DNA from: Pyrenula massariospora
Taxonomy: Eukaryota; Ascomycota; Eurotiomycetes; Pyrenulales; Pyrenulaceae
Direction of reading: 5' to 3'
DNA length: 64,000 bases
Assembly (NCBI GenBank): GCA_021030905.1
Contig: JAGFMI010000003.1
Location: 1,922,001-1,986,000 of the forward strand
Both the position numbers and the translations under genes were made by a program. Of this stretch, positions 43,089 through 52,098 are shown one piece after another; position 1 is the first letter of the stretch, and the number at the start of each line of letters is the position of its first letter. The notes beneath the pieces are model-generated. The model saw only the letters and a list, made by a program, of their open reading frames with translations. It searched no databases and was not told the DNA's origin.

Positions 43089-45130
43089 CTTGATCAAGCA
43101 CACGGAGATGTTAACAGGTCCAAGGAGCCATGAAGGGAGATTGCAGTGTGGATGACAGCAATCTATAGAAAGTTTAGGGACCCCAGATGCAAATGGACTG
43201 ACGTGAGCTGCCGAGGAGGTCGATGGTTAGAAGGGTGTGCAGTCTGGCCTGGGGCGCGGAGAGCGCGGGAGCCGGATAATGGTGGAAAATCCAGCCATTG
43301 AGCAGGCTGTGGCAGAGAGGGTCTGATGATGATTAGAGATCTAGGATGGGCGAATCGGCACAATAGTGCTCAGTAGTGGTGGAGACGCAGACGATCAGAT
43401 CTGCGACCATTTGCGTCGGGAGTCCAGCAGATTATCGCCATCAAGGGTCCTGGGGAGGAGGGCTGTGCATCGGGACGGGCTGGTCACGTGAGACACAACT
43501 CTTTCCCCCTGTACAAAGTAAACGCATTATCATCATCCCCCGAATGCTGATGTTATGGTCAGACTTACAAGGTAGGGACAATTGCATTATTCTCACGGAT
43601 GGGGCGGATCAATCAATGACATACTTCTGGCTGTGTCTCGTATCCATGCCTCGTAATGTCAACACCGCGAGCACAACCTGACGCGTAGGCTCCCCGGAGC
43701 GGTCCGTTAGCTGTCACCAATTGGTCAGTCGGGAGAATAATTCTCGCATTGATAATCACCTGGTCCATAGCTGTCTCGATATTTGCTGGTCAATGCTTTT
43801 GAATGTCGAGGACATGCGGAGCCGAATTCGAATGGGCCCCAGCACCCACCAATCCTCCAAGGAGTTAAGATGCCTTCGCCGAGAAGCTTATTTGTATGCA
43901 CACCCGTGCGCCAACGACATCGGCATGATCGATACATACGCAAGACCAAACAATGTGGATCTGATCAAGGAGCCATCCCCAGATTCCACTCGGCTCTTCT
44001 CCGACCAAGTACGCACGTTGACCTGCGGAACCAATGGGTAGAATTGTGTTCTTTATAGATTCTGTACTCTCGTGGATAAGATATCACCTCAGATTCCTCT
44101 CAATTGATCCTAGTGCTACAAAACGATATCAAGATCACTTTCTGTTCCGAACCGAGTCAACGTCAAATGTGTCCTGCAACAAGTACCGTACTAACGAGAA
44201 GATTTCTTTCTGTTATCAATTTGTGTCTTGTTAAGCAAGGTCTGAGTATAGCAATCCCGGAATGAATCCGAGTGTACTAAAACGGAGGTCGTTCATCTAC
44301 CGATAGCATTGAGTCATATTTTGCGTTTTTGGGACACCTTTCCTTATCCACGCTTTCAAACGCTATGTGCCGTTGATTCTGGGAAACTAGGACGAGCTCA
44401 GACACTTGAGCGGTTTCTTCCATAGATGATGCCTAATCGAATTCTGTTTTGAGTGTGTTTGGACCTTCCCTGTAATGAAACGTAGAACTTCCGCATCCGG
44501 ACTCATTTCAAGGCATCCGAAATGTATGAGATATAATACTATTCGCTTGTCAAATCAACAACACTAGATTACTTGTACATACCTCCCCAAATCATTTGAA
44601 TCACAATTTCACCGCTTATCTCGAGTCCCAAGTCGTTTGCCTTCTCAACTTCTCGGTCCCATAATCCTCGTCGTAAGGTGAACGGAAGGCAATGTGATGA
44701 GACTCCTTAGTCACTCATTTAGCCCAAGATACGTCTCACGCTCTTGGAAAAGACTGTCAGCTTGTTAGGCTGTGATCATTCTATCAACATCCATCTACAG
44801 CTTCCACTATTGGGTACTATAACAACGTACATTTCCAGTGATATTCTGAAATTCAAAACCCCATCAAAACTTGTCTACACTGGAATTTTGACTGCCAACG
44901 AAGACTGAGAAGACGGGTACTTGCGGTAATAACAGCACTACTGCCTTTGTCTCGCGGGGTTGAACAAAATATGCTGAATACGGCGCCTTTTAGCTGTAAC
45001 TTATACTAAATCTAATTACAAAACTTCAGTAGCTCTTCATAGAACCTCCATCTCACACTAATCTCCAAGAGCTAGCAAATAAGATTCCAACCTTTTTGAA
45101 TAGCTCGCGTCGACTCCGACCAATCAATCA
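43089..45130. other. Gene-poor 2-kb stretch
   Basis: Short frames at 43376, 43721, 43783 and 44034 (plus) overlap one another and have no recognisable motif. The part from 44000 on is AT-rich. I see no tRNA, no transposon motif and no terminal repeats. The left end is the promoter of the RING-H2 gene and the right end the 3' region of RTA1-like protein 2. Confidence 0.4.
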
Positions 45131-46108
45131 CTAAGCGAATGACCCTTGCGATGGCGGGTGCATAAACCGAGCCGAATCAATTTTCTGTCGAGCAACGTCT
45201 CGCTCCATCTTTCTGACCCTCTTAGCCTCCTTTAGCTCCATCTTAACCATCCTCTTCTCTTGGCCTTTTGGGAACTGGCTCATTGGCCCTTTCAAGATTC
45301 GTCCAGGATGTACCACGTGGAATGCAATCAGAGCCAGCAACATCGGCACGGCATCGAAAACAAATACGATCCATTCCTTCTTCAGGAGGGCTCCGTCCTT
45401 CCCAGAGTTATCCTTTATGAGGTTGACGACGATTCGAATGGTAATGAGTAAAAGCGCAGCGTAAAGCGTATATATTATAGATCTGGCGCGGCGAGGTGCC
45501 GTTAGCGGATCTGCGACTGTAGGTTCGACTGCTCGAAGTTTCAGATGGAATCGGATCGTCAAAGCTAAGAAGCCAATAATTACAGCTTGTTGGAAGCCGA
45601 TGCCCCCTTCGTAAATGTGGAAGCCGAGTTGTATGGTACTAGAATTGTTCGATTGCACAGAGGCCATGACACCTCCGATTACTTGAATGAAAAAAGCAGT
45701 AACGTCTAACAGGACGAAAACCAGGGTAAATCGACGGGCTGGAATCTTGAGTACATGTCGGTCAATCTCGTTTGGTCCAAGGAACATGTGCACTAAACGC
45801 CCGAGGCACATGTAGGCAAAAGCGTTGATCCAAAGTGGTGCGAGCATAACGAAGAGCTGCTGATAAGTGTACTTGTTCTTGTTTTTTTGATCTAGAACGC
45901 TGGCAGATCGGAAAACGTAGCCGGCCGTCTCCCAGAGAGCACCCATTATGATGACCCATGCGAATGGCTTCTTATGAATAACGGCTTGCATGAAGTGGAT
46001 GCATGTGCTTGCAGCAAAGAGGAACGCAAAGACAATGGAAGGGGCTAGGCTGGGACAGTATGGCCATAGAGCATCGTCATCATCTGGATTAAAGCACTTG
46101 TAACCCAT
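45131..46108 (-). CDS. RTA1-like seven-transmembrane protein 2
   Basis: Intronless, 325 residues, starting MGYKCFNPDDDD. The frame is open upstream only to a TTG, so the ATG at 46108 is the start. Seven hydrophobic segments are seen, with RTA1-family landmarks: HFMQAVIHKKPFAWVIIMGALWETAGYVFRS, LFVMLAPLWINAFAYMCLGRL, LDVTAFFIQVIGGVMAS, GFHIYEGGIGFQQAVIIGFL, IRIVVNLIKDNSGKDG and a final FHVVHPGRIL. The C-terminus is basic and charged (KMELKEAKRVRKMERDVARQK). It differs from protein 1 in lacking the Cys-rich N-terminus and introns, so the two are old paralogues and not a recent tandem copy. Role: membrane lipid or stress response by family only. Confidence 0.87.
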   Translation of the reverse strand: MGYKCFNPDDDDALWPYCPSLAPSIVFAFLFAASTCIHFMQAVIHKKPFAWVIIMGALWETAGYVFRSASVLDQKNKNKYTYQQLFVMLAPLWINAFAYMCLGRLVHMFLGPNEIDRHVLKIPARRFTLVFVLLDVTAFFIQVIGGVMASVQSNNSSTIQLGFHIYEGGIGFQQAVIIGFLALTIRFHLKLRAVEPTVADPLTAPRRARSIIYTLYAALLLITIRIVVNLIKDNSGKDGALLKKEWIVFVFDAVPMLLALIAFHVVHPGRILKGPMSQFPKGQEKRMVKMELKEAKRVRKMERDVARQKIDSARFMHPPSQGSFA

Positions 46109-47549
46109 AGTGAAGGATTGAGGATAGACCAAGAAAATGACCAAGTCAGAGTTGATAGATCAATACAAAACCGGCCGCTTGAGTTTAAGCCACCTTTACC
46201 AGAGAGAAAAGACTTCCACCGTACGATTTCAAAGACTTAAGGCTATTGTTATACTTGAATACGGTGGGCGAAGGGACCTCGCATTGCTTACCCCTTTCAC
46301 AAGTTATGGATTAAGCCACGCAGTCATGGCTGCTCAAAACCTAGTCATTGCTTAGCCGCAATGAGCGGTTAATTGTAGTACAAGTATCAGTATTTTGTTG
46401 CTTGTAATGCTTAGCTCTCAGTTAAGCTCAGAGCGGAAAAAGAGCTCGGGGTTTGAGGGTCGGGCAAAATGTTGAGGGACATGTGCTTATGCGAATGACT
46501 GTTTCAAAGAGGACGAGATTATCCAGAAACGGAAATGCAACGGCTGCAAAGTCAGACTGCGGCTTGTCCTTGGCGCTCGCTGCATATCGTCATAATACCT
46601 GGATAGGGATAAGACTCAGGAAGCTGATCAAGCTCAACTCAAAATAAAACAAAAGAAAGGACAATATCAGCCCGGAAGCTTTGATGACTGCCCCATTGTC
46701 GGGACATACAGACCTATCACAACCAAACTTAAGTCCTCATATCCACTTCCCTCTTTGACCATCATAGAATTAAGGTCCTTCCAGAAGCTGATTCATTGAC
46801 GCTATAATCAGAAAGTCTTAACCTTGGAAACGTCTTTTCGTTCCGGAATGGGGGCCGAAGTCTCGTATCCGCTAGGTTCAAACCGTCATGGCGCCCTATG
46901 CAACATTGTAATAACAAGAGATTACGGCTGTTCAGCCGCGAGAGGTCGATGTCCAAGTCTTCGTTTAAACAGTCATTGAACCCTGGCAATCACGCGTTCT
47001 CCACCCATATGTGGCATTGCTGTGATCGTCATACCGGCCCTAACTGCACTGTTCCTCACTAGGCCGAGCTTTCGTTCTCAGGGGTAATATCTTCCCCAAG
47101 GTAAAAGCGTACCAATGCATTTCCCAAATGCAGATTCAGCAAATGCGCGCATTATGGTTACGTAGCTGGTACTGCGAAGAGAGAAGGAATGAAAAGTCCC
47201 ACGCAAGGCAGACTTCTTCGTTCTGGTCGTCATATTCAGTATGGATCACAAATCAGAGCAATTCTTTAAATCAAGAGCTCTTTCTGGGATGATGTCAATT
47301 TTCTATGTTTGTCGGTTGCTTCAACACTTTATCTGAGTAGGGGTAGCCTCAAATCCTGACTCTGCTCGGACACCAGCAACAAGGCCTAGAAAGGCTGTCG
47401 ACGCGCATCCATCCAAGGGCGTGGACCGCTAAACCCTTGAACCTTCCGCAGACGGTATCTGCGTGAGTCCACCAATACCTTGGTTAGACATCAGACCAAA
47501 CACTGCACCAACGAATCACGCTATTTCAGACTTTCCCGCCCCCTGAGCC
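46109..47549. other. Intergenic, 1.4 kb
   Basis: Divergent region between RTA1-like protein 2 and regulator 3. A short stretch near 46530 reads KCNGCK in one frame but has no complete zinc cluster. The frame at 46762-46989 (minus) has no motif. No RNA gene found. Confidence 0.4.
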
Positions 47550-49157
47550 ATGGCTTCGGAACCTAGCAAAAACCTGCGATTCGGTAGCTCCAAATCAAGG
47601 ACTGGCTGTCTGACATGCAAAGCTCGGCGAGTGAAATGTGATGAGAGCAAGCCGTACTGCAACCGATGCCACGTTGGGAATCGAATATGCAGATATGCAA
47701 CCACTACCGGCTCCAAAACCAGTACGTCAAAGGCTCTGGTTATGATAAATTACGTTACCGACCTCTCAGGCTCCCTACTCTCTAGCAGGCTAGGAAGCTC
47801 TCAAGAGTGTCGGTTTCTCGCATTTTATCAGGAGCGGACAGCCGCTGACCTCTCCCATCCGTTCTCTTCGGAGCTTTGGTCTCAATTTATCCTTCGAATA
47901 GCTCAAGCGGAGCCTGCAGTAAGGCATGCCGTGATCTCTTTAGGTGCTCTTCACGAAACATTTCAATCCTCGCAAGCTAGGTTGGAATATGTCCGCGACT
48001 TTGCCAGGCGTCAATATACTACTGCAATCCAACAACTTCTCAAACAACCCTTGGTTAAGCGAGGCAGCCAGGACGCGAGCCGTACAGGTGTTACTCTCGT
48101 GGCCTGCATTCTCTTTGCTTGCATTGAATGCGTAGAAGGACATTTCAAATCAGCCATTTCCCACATTCGAAGTGGTCTAAGGATCATCTATGAATTGGCG
48201 GGGAAGGACACCATCTCGACGTCTGACCCTTCCATACCATGGAACCAACTGCGCTCGAGTTTCAAGCATCTCGAGACCCAAGTCTTCGAGATGCACGGTG
48301 ATTTTGAAAACTGTTTGTCACCACCATATGAGCTACATCTCCTCGGAACTCCAGCACTTCTGTCAATACCAACTATCTACAAAACGCTCGAAGAAGCTCA
48401 GGAAGGTCTAGAAGAATGGTATGGACAATTCAATCGTTACTTGTGGTATTTGAAGACCCTGGAGCAAGATCAACGCCTTAAACTCTCCAACCAGCATACT
48501 GCCTTTACCTCTTCTTTTCATTCATGGTCAGCCGCATTCGAGGCTTTTCGTCAAAACCAAGAAACAGGGAATATGAGCGGAAAGACTCGCCAAGGGATTC
48601 TGATCCTGAGTATTTGGCAAAAGACTCTTTCAATCATCCTCACTTTTGACTGGGATAGGTCTGAGATGCACTACGACCAGTCACTGCCATTGTTCTGCGA
48701 AATCATTGATCTCGCCGAGTCTGTCAATGACATGCAACAGGGCACGACCCGCGCTCCTACTTTTGTCCTATGTCGCGGTATTGTTACTCCCCTCTACATC
48801 ACTGGAAGTCGCTGCCGGGACCCATCTATCCGTCGTCGAGTCATCAACGTGCTGAAACATCTGAATCGCCGCGAGGAGCCTTGGGACTCAAAGCTCGCTG
48901 GACGTGTAGTTGAGAGAATTATGGATCTGGAGGAAAGCATGGCTCGAACCCTTATGGCAGCTGGGTCCGGTAGCAACACAGAGATTGAGATCACGGATTC
49001 TTCACAAATCCCCGACGCTGCGAGGATTAGGGAGGTGACATCTATTTTTGGCCCTGACAAGAGAGGCGTCGTCACCTTTGGACGACAGCGTGTTGGCAGC
49101 GATGGCCATGTGGCACCAGGATGCGATACGGTATTCTCAGAAGAGAGTGAATGGTGA
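47550..49157 (+). CDS. Zn2Cys6 fungal transcription factor 3
   Basis: Intronless, 535 residues. The N-terminal cluster is complete in one exon: TGCLTCKARRVKCDESKPYCNRCHVGNRICRY shows C-x2-C-x6-C-x6-C-x2-C-x6-C at about residues 19-48. The regulatory body has LWSQFILRIAQAEPAVRHAVISLGALHETF, VTLVACILFACIECVEGH and PLYITGSRCRDPSIRRRVI, the same blocks as regulators 1 and 2. Those two carry two introns in the zinc cluster and this one has none, so it may derive from a different branch or have lost them. Likely nuclear; regulated genes are not indicated. Confidence 0.92.
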   Translation: MASEPSKNLRFGSSKSRTGCLTCKARRVKCDESKPYCNRCHVGNRICRYATTTGSKTSTSKALVMINYVTDLSGSLLSSRLGSSQECRFLAFYQERTAADLSHPFSSELWSQFILRIAQAEPAVRHAVISLGALHETFQSSQARLEYVRDFARRQYTTAIQQLLKQPLVKRGSQDASRTGVTLVACILFACIECVEGHFKSAISHIRSGLRIIYELAGKDTISTSDPSIPWNQLRSSFKHLETQVFEMHGDFENCLSPPYELHLLGTPALLSIPTIYKTLEEAQEGLEEWYGQFNRYLWYLKTLEQDQRLKLSNQHTAFTSSFHSWSAAFEAFRQNQETGNMSGKTRQGILILSIWQKTLSIILTFDWDRSEMHYDQSLPLFCEIIDLAESVNDMQQGTTRAPTFVLCRGIVTPLYITGSRCRDPSIRRRVINVLKHLNRREEPWDSKLAGRVVERIMDLEESMARTLMAAGSGSNTEIEITDSSQIPDAARIREVTSIFGPDKRGVVTFGRQRVGSDGHVAPGCDTVFSEESEW

Positions 49158-49625
49158 ATTCATGGACCTTGAGATCATTTCCGGACAGATGACCAGATGG
49201 GAAGGTTTCGACACCTGGATTAGTTTTCCGGTCAAGAATGTTTCCGTGGGGTGCAAAGTCGCACCTTCCACGTTCAAATGGATCGACGTTACCTTCCGTG
49301 TAAGGCTTCACTGTTCCTGGCAGGCGCTCATGACTTATTGAGTTGCCTATTGCCTGTGTTGTCGGTGTCTGACTTCACTTCTTCCGAATCCAACACACTC
49401 TCATCTCTCAACTCCATACTTCTTACAGACCTACCTACCCAGGTATCTCCACTCTCCCTAAAAACCTACTGCTTGAACTTCTGTTAGCAAATAGCATTGT
49501 CATCCAGATTGCCGAGCTTCTCATCTCAAACCTGCCAGGCTTTCGACTCACCTGTAAGATTTCCCCAAATCCAGGCTGCTAGTGACCAAGAGCTCACCTC
49601 TCTACAAGCTACCCACAATCCAACC

Positions 49626-50060
49626 ATGACATACACCTCTCTAGCAAACTGCACGTGGGCGGCCTGCACCGCCATGACCAAACCCTACCCTACCCCGTCA
49701 GTCCTTCTTACGACGGCTCCTCCCATCTCCAACTGGACTCTAACGATACCAACCTACCCGAACGCTACCGCTACAAACACGTCTGCTACGAGCCTTAACA
49801 GTACAAGCACCATTACTATCACCAGTTCCCAGTAAGCCAACTCTGTCACTTCCACCCGAGACTGAGTGACTGACTCCTGGTGATCTAGAACGAGCCCGAC
49901 CGATGCCTTTTTGACATCTTCTCATTCCACAACTGGAGCATCCACCACTTCTGCTATGCACTCAGGTAGTGATGTGACCAGGAAAGCAGGCGGTAAAAAG
50001 GTTCACGGTGTCGTTGGAGCGCTTATGGTTCTTGGCCTCGTGATGTCGGTGTTGGGGTGA
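49626..50060 (+). CDS. Small Ser/Thr-rich protein with GPI-like hydrophobic tail
   Basis: Exons 49626-49831 and 49889-50060 give 125 residues; the intron is 57 bp (CA|GTAAGC to GATCTAG). The body is Ser/Thr/Asn-rich with several N-glycosylation sites (NCTW, NWTL, NATATNTSATSLNST), typical of fungal surface proteins. The C-terminus has a small-residue site, a basic stretch (TRKAGGKK) and a hydrophobic end HGVVGALMVLGLVMSVLG with nothing after it, as in GPI-attachment signals. No signal peptide is visible at the chosen ATG, so the true start may lie in an upstream exon. I did not recognise a family. The spliced frame joining a Thr-rich body to a membrane tail is the main support. Confidence 0.5.
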
Positions 50061-50285
50061 GCAGTATGTAGTTCGCTGCTAGCAGTTACACGAAGGAAGG
50101 CGTTGAATGGCATAATGCATATCAGCATTTGAGGTATAGTACCCTTGGCTTTGTATTGAGGATGGGTAGAGTTTTCAAACTGGGAACATGGCTTGACAAG
50201 CGTAATGGTAGCAGGCGCATTGAAAAGAGGAACATGAGATGAAACGAATTACAAAGCTGGACCAAAAGTGATTCATTGGCCGCCA

Positions 50286-51480
50286 CTAAATTTTCATATG
50301 CATTTTCACATTCCTATCAAGCCCCACCACCAACCTGAGTTGGCGACTATGGTCCGACCCGAATATTCCACGTCGTAACGTGTCTGTAAAGAGCTCATAC
50401 GAAGGGTAGTCTACGATCACGTTAACACCAGCAGGCTGTTGAGATGCGGTAATGCTTACATCCGTCGACAAAACGCTTCACTTGTTCATCTGTCATGCCA
50501 GTGCCCTTTGAAGCTCGTAGGGCGACCTCTTGCTCGAGCCGCCATTGGTAGACGTATTGGGGGTCTTCGGCATCTCTGGTTCAGTCAGAGGGCAACAGTG
50601 GGATCGAGGACTGATTAGCAAGACGTACATGTGAATCAGGGCATCCAGCTGGCTGTAGAGACGTTGAAAGTCAGCCGGCAAGATTCGACAAGTAGCAGGA
50701 ACAGGGGCGCTGTCATACTCAGTCAACGCATCATATTCCCTCAGCGCCTCGTTGACGACCCTCACATCCTCCAACCGACACCAGCCCAGCCTCCCATTGT
50801 ACCCTCCCTCGTTCTTCTCCTTGACAGCTCCCTCCCACTGCCGCTGCAAGTCCTCGTCGCTCAGCGGCCGGAAGCCCACCGCCCATCCCTCGAAAATTAC
50901 GAGCTTCACCGTCTGCTCTCCCGCCCGATTGACCTCCTCCCACTGGTTCTCCGGCAACCGATCGCCCTGTCCGTCAAAGGCTGATTTGTCGTACGCCGGG
51001 ATCTTGGTGGGCTGGTTGTCGCGGAAGGACGAGAAGGTGCGCAGGGCAAGGGGCAGGTCGTGAGTGGAGGGTTGGCCGCGGTGTTGGAGGAGTGGGTTGG
51101 TTGAGTGGGAGGCGGAGAGGGAGAGGAGTTGGGTGTGCGGGAGGTAGAGGTCGTCGAGGCTGAAGACGGCGGTGGGGAGGGAGTGTGGGGGTGACGAGAG
51201 GGTTGCGCGGATGAGGGAGACCTGGGAGGAGGTGAGGATGTAAGGTCTTAAGCAGGGTTGGAAGGGGCTGTAGTGGATAGAATAGTTCGGGGTAAGTTTA
51301 GAAGATGAGAAAGGAGATTTGATTTACCAAGATTGTCTTTCCCGCTCCTTGGACTCCGTTCAATCCGAGGAAGAAGGGCGGCGGATTGTCCTTTCCCTCA
51401 TGCTTTAGTCTATGGATTTCGAGGCGATCGAGGATGAAGGGTATGCAGAATTGCGATTTGTCATCTGCAATCTCTGGCAT
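50286..51480 (-). CDS. P-loop kinase, TDA10/glycerate 3-kinase-like
   Basis: Exons (minus) 51480-51328, 51221-50629, 50575-50460 and 50410-50286 give 328 residues; introns are 106, 53 and 49 bp. The family (yeast Tda10/YGR205W, plant D-glycerate 3-kinase) has a phosphoribulokinase-like fold. Seen: FFLGLNGVQGAGKTIL with Walker A GVQGAGKT near residues 42-49, SLDDLYLPHTQLL, the LLQHRGQPSTHDLPL loop, VIFEGWAVGFRPL (Walker B region), and after splicing DAEDPQYVYQWRLEQE, FVDGYYPSYELFTDTLRRG and QLRLVVGLDRN. All three introns preserve frame. It is head-to-head with FOX2 (618 bp). Phosphorylating glycerate would fit photorespiration-like or serine metabolism, but yeast Tda10 activity is not firmly defined. 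Confidence 0.88.
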
Positions 51481-52098
51481 ATTCAGTTGTATAAGCTACG
51501 TATTTGTTTTGCAAGCTCCTTTTTGATATTTCTTCCCCATTTTCGAATGCGGGGAGTCTCACCGAGAAACTAGTGGCCCGGAAGTTCTACGACTAGCTAG
51601 CAATCACAATAGAAGCTCTCTTTGATGTGTTCTAAAGAGCAGTAAGAAGGATTTCGAGAGGATATGTCGAATATTCTTGTGTAACGTTTCTTCACCACCA
51701 TCACATGCTGTCGACTTGTTAGGCTTTCAAATGTCAGCCTCCCCTATGGCCAGAATCCCCGCATCGCCCAAAACCGTTAGCCGGCTCTGGGGGCTCGCTA
51801 CTGACGTAGGCGCCAAGCGCCGGGGTACCTTCAACTGGACCGAGGCAAACCGAGGTTCCACGGGTCCTTGACATCGTTTTGCTGCCCTGGACTGATGGCT
51901 TGAATTCTTCACTATTTTATCCTGTTGACCTATTACATGGAATCAGCTCTCTCGACAATCTTCTCAATTTTTTTATAGAGTGCAGCTCATTTCCCGGTTC
52001 CTCTCCATACCAGCATCTACCGACAATTGACTACAGACAAGCGAGGCATTTGACCCGGAAGAGTTGGGGGAGGCAGGTGCCGCTCGGATATTGCCAAC
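51481..52098. other. Divergent promoter, glycerate-kinase-like gene and FOX2
   Basis: 618 bp with no gene. It contains the paired CCGAGG motifs listed separately and T-rich sequence before the FOX2 start. Confidence 0.45.
51840..51855. promoter_or_regulatory. Paired CCGAGG motifs upstream of FOX2
   Basis: CCGAGG occurs at 51840-51845 and again at 51850-51855, start-to-start spacing 10 bp (one helical turn), about 250 bp before the FOX2 ATG. CCTCGG (its complement) is the FarA/FarB fatty-acid response core in Aspergillus, found before beta-oxidation genes. Functional use here is inference. Confidence 0.5.

Noticed and set aside
46520-46600. KCNGCK string suggesting a Zn2Cys6 start
   Set aside because: Only two of six cysteines are in register, the frame has a stop shortly after, and no body exon follows before regulator 3.
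46860-46895. GGTTCAAACC B-box-like sequence
   Set aside because: No A-box at the right distance and no cloverleaf stems.
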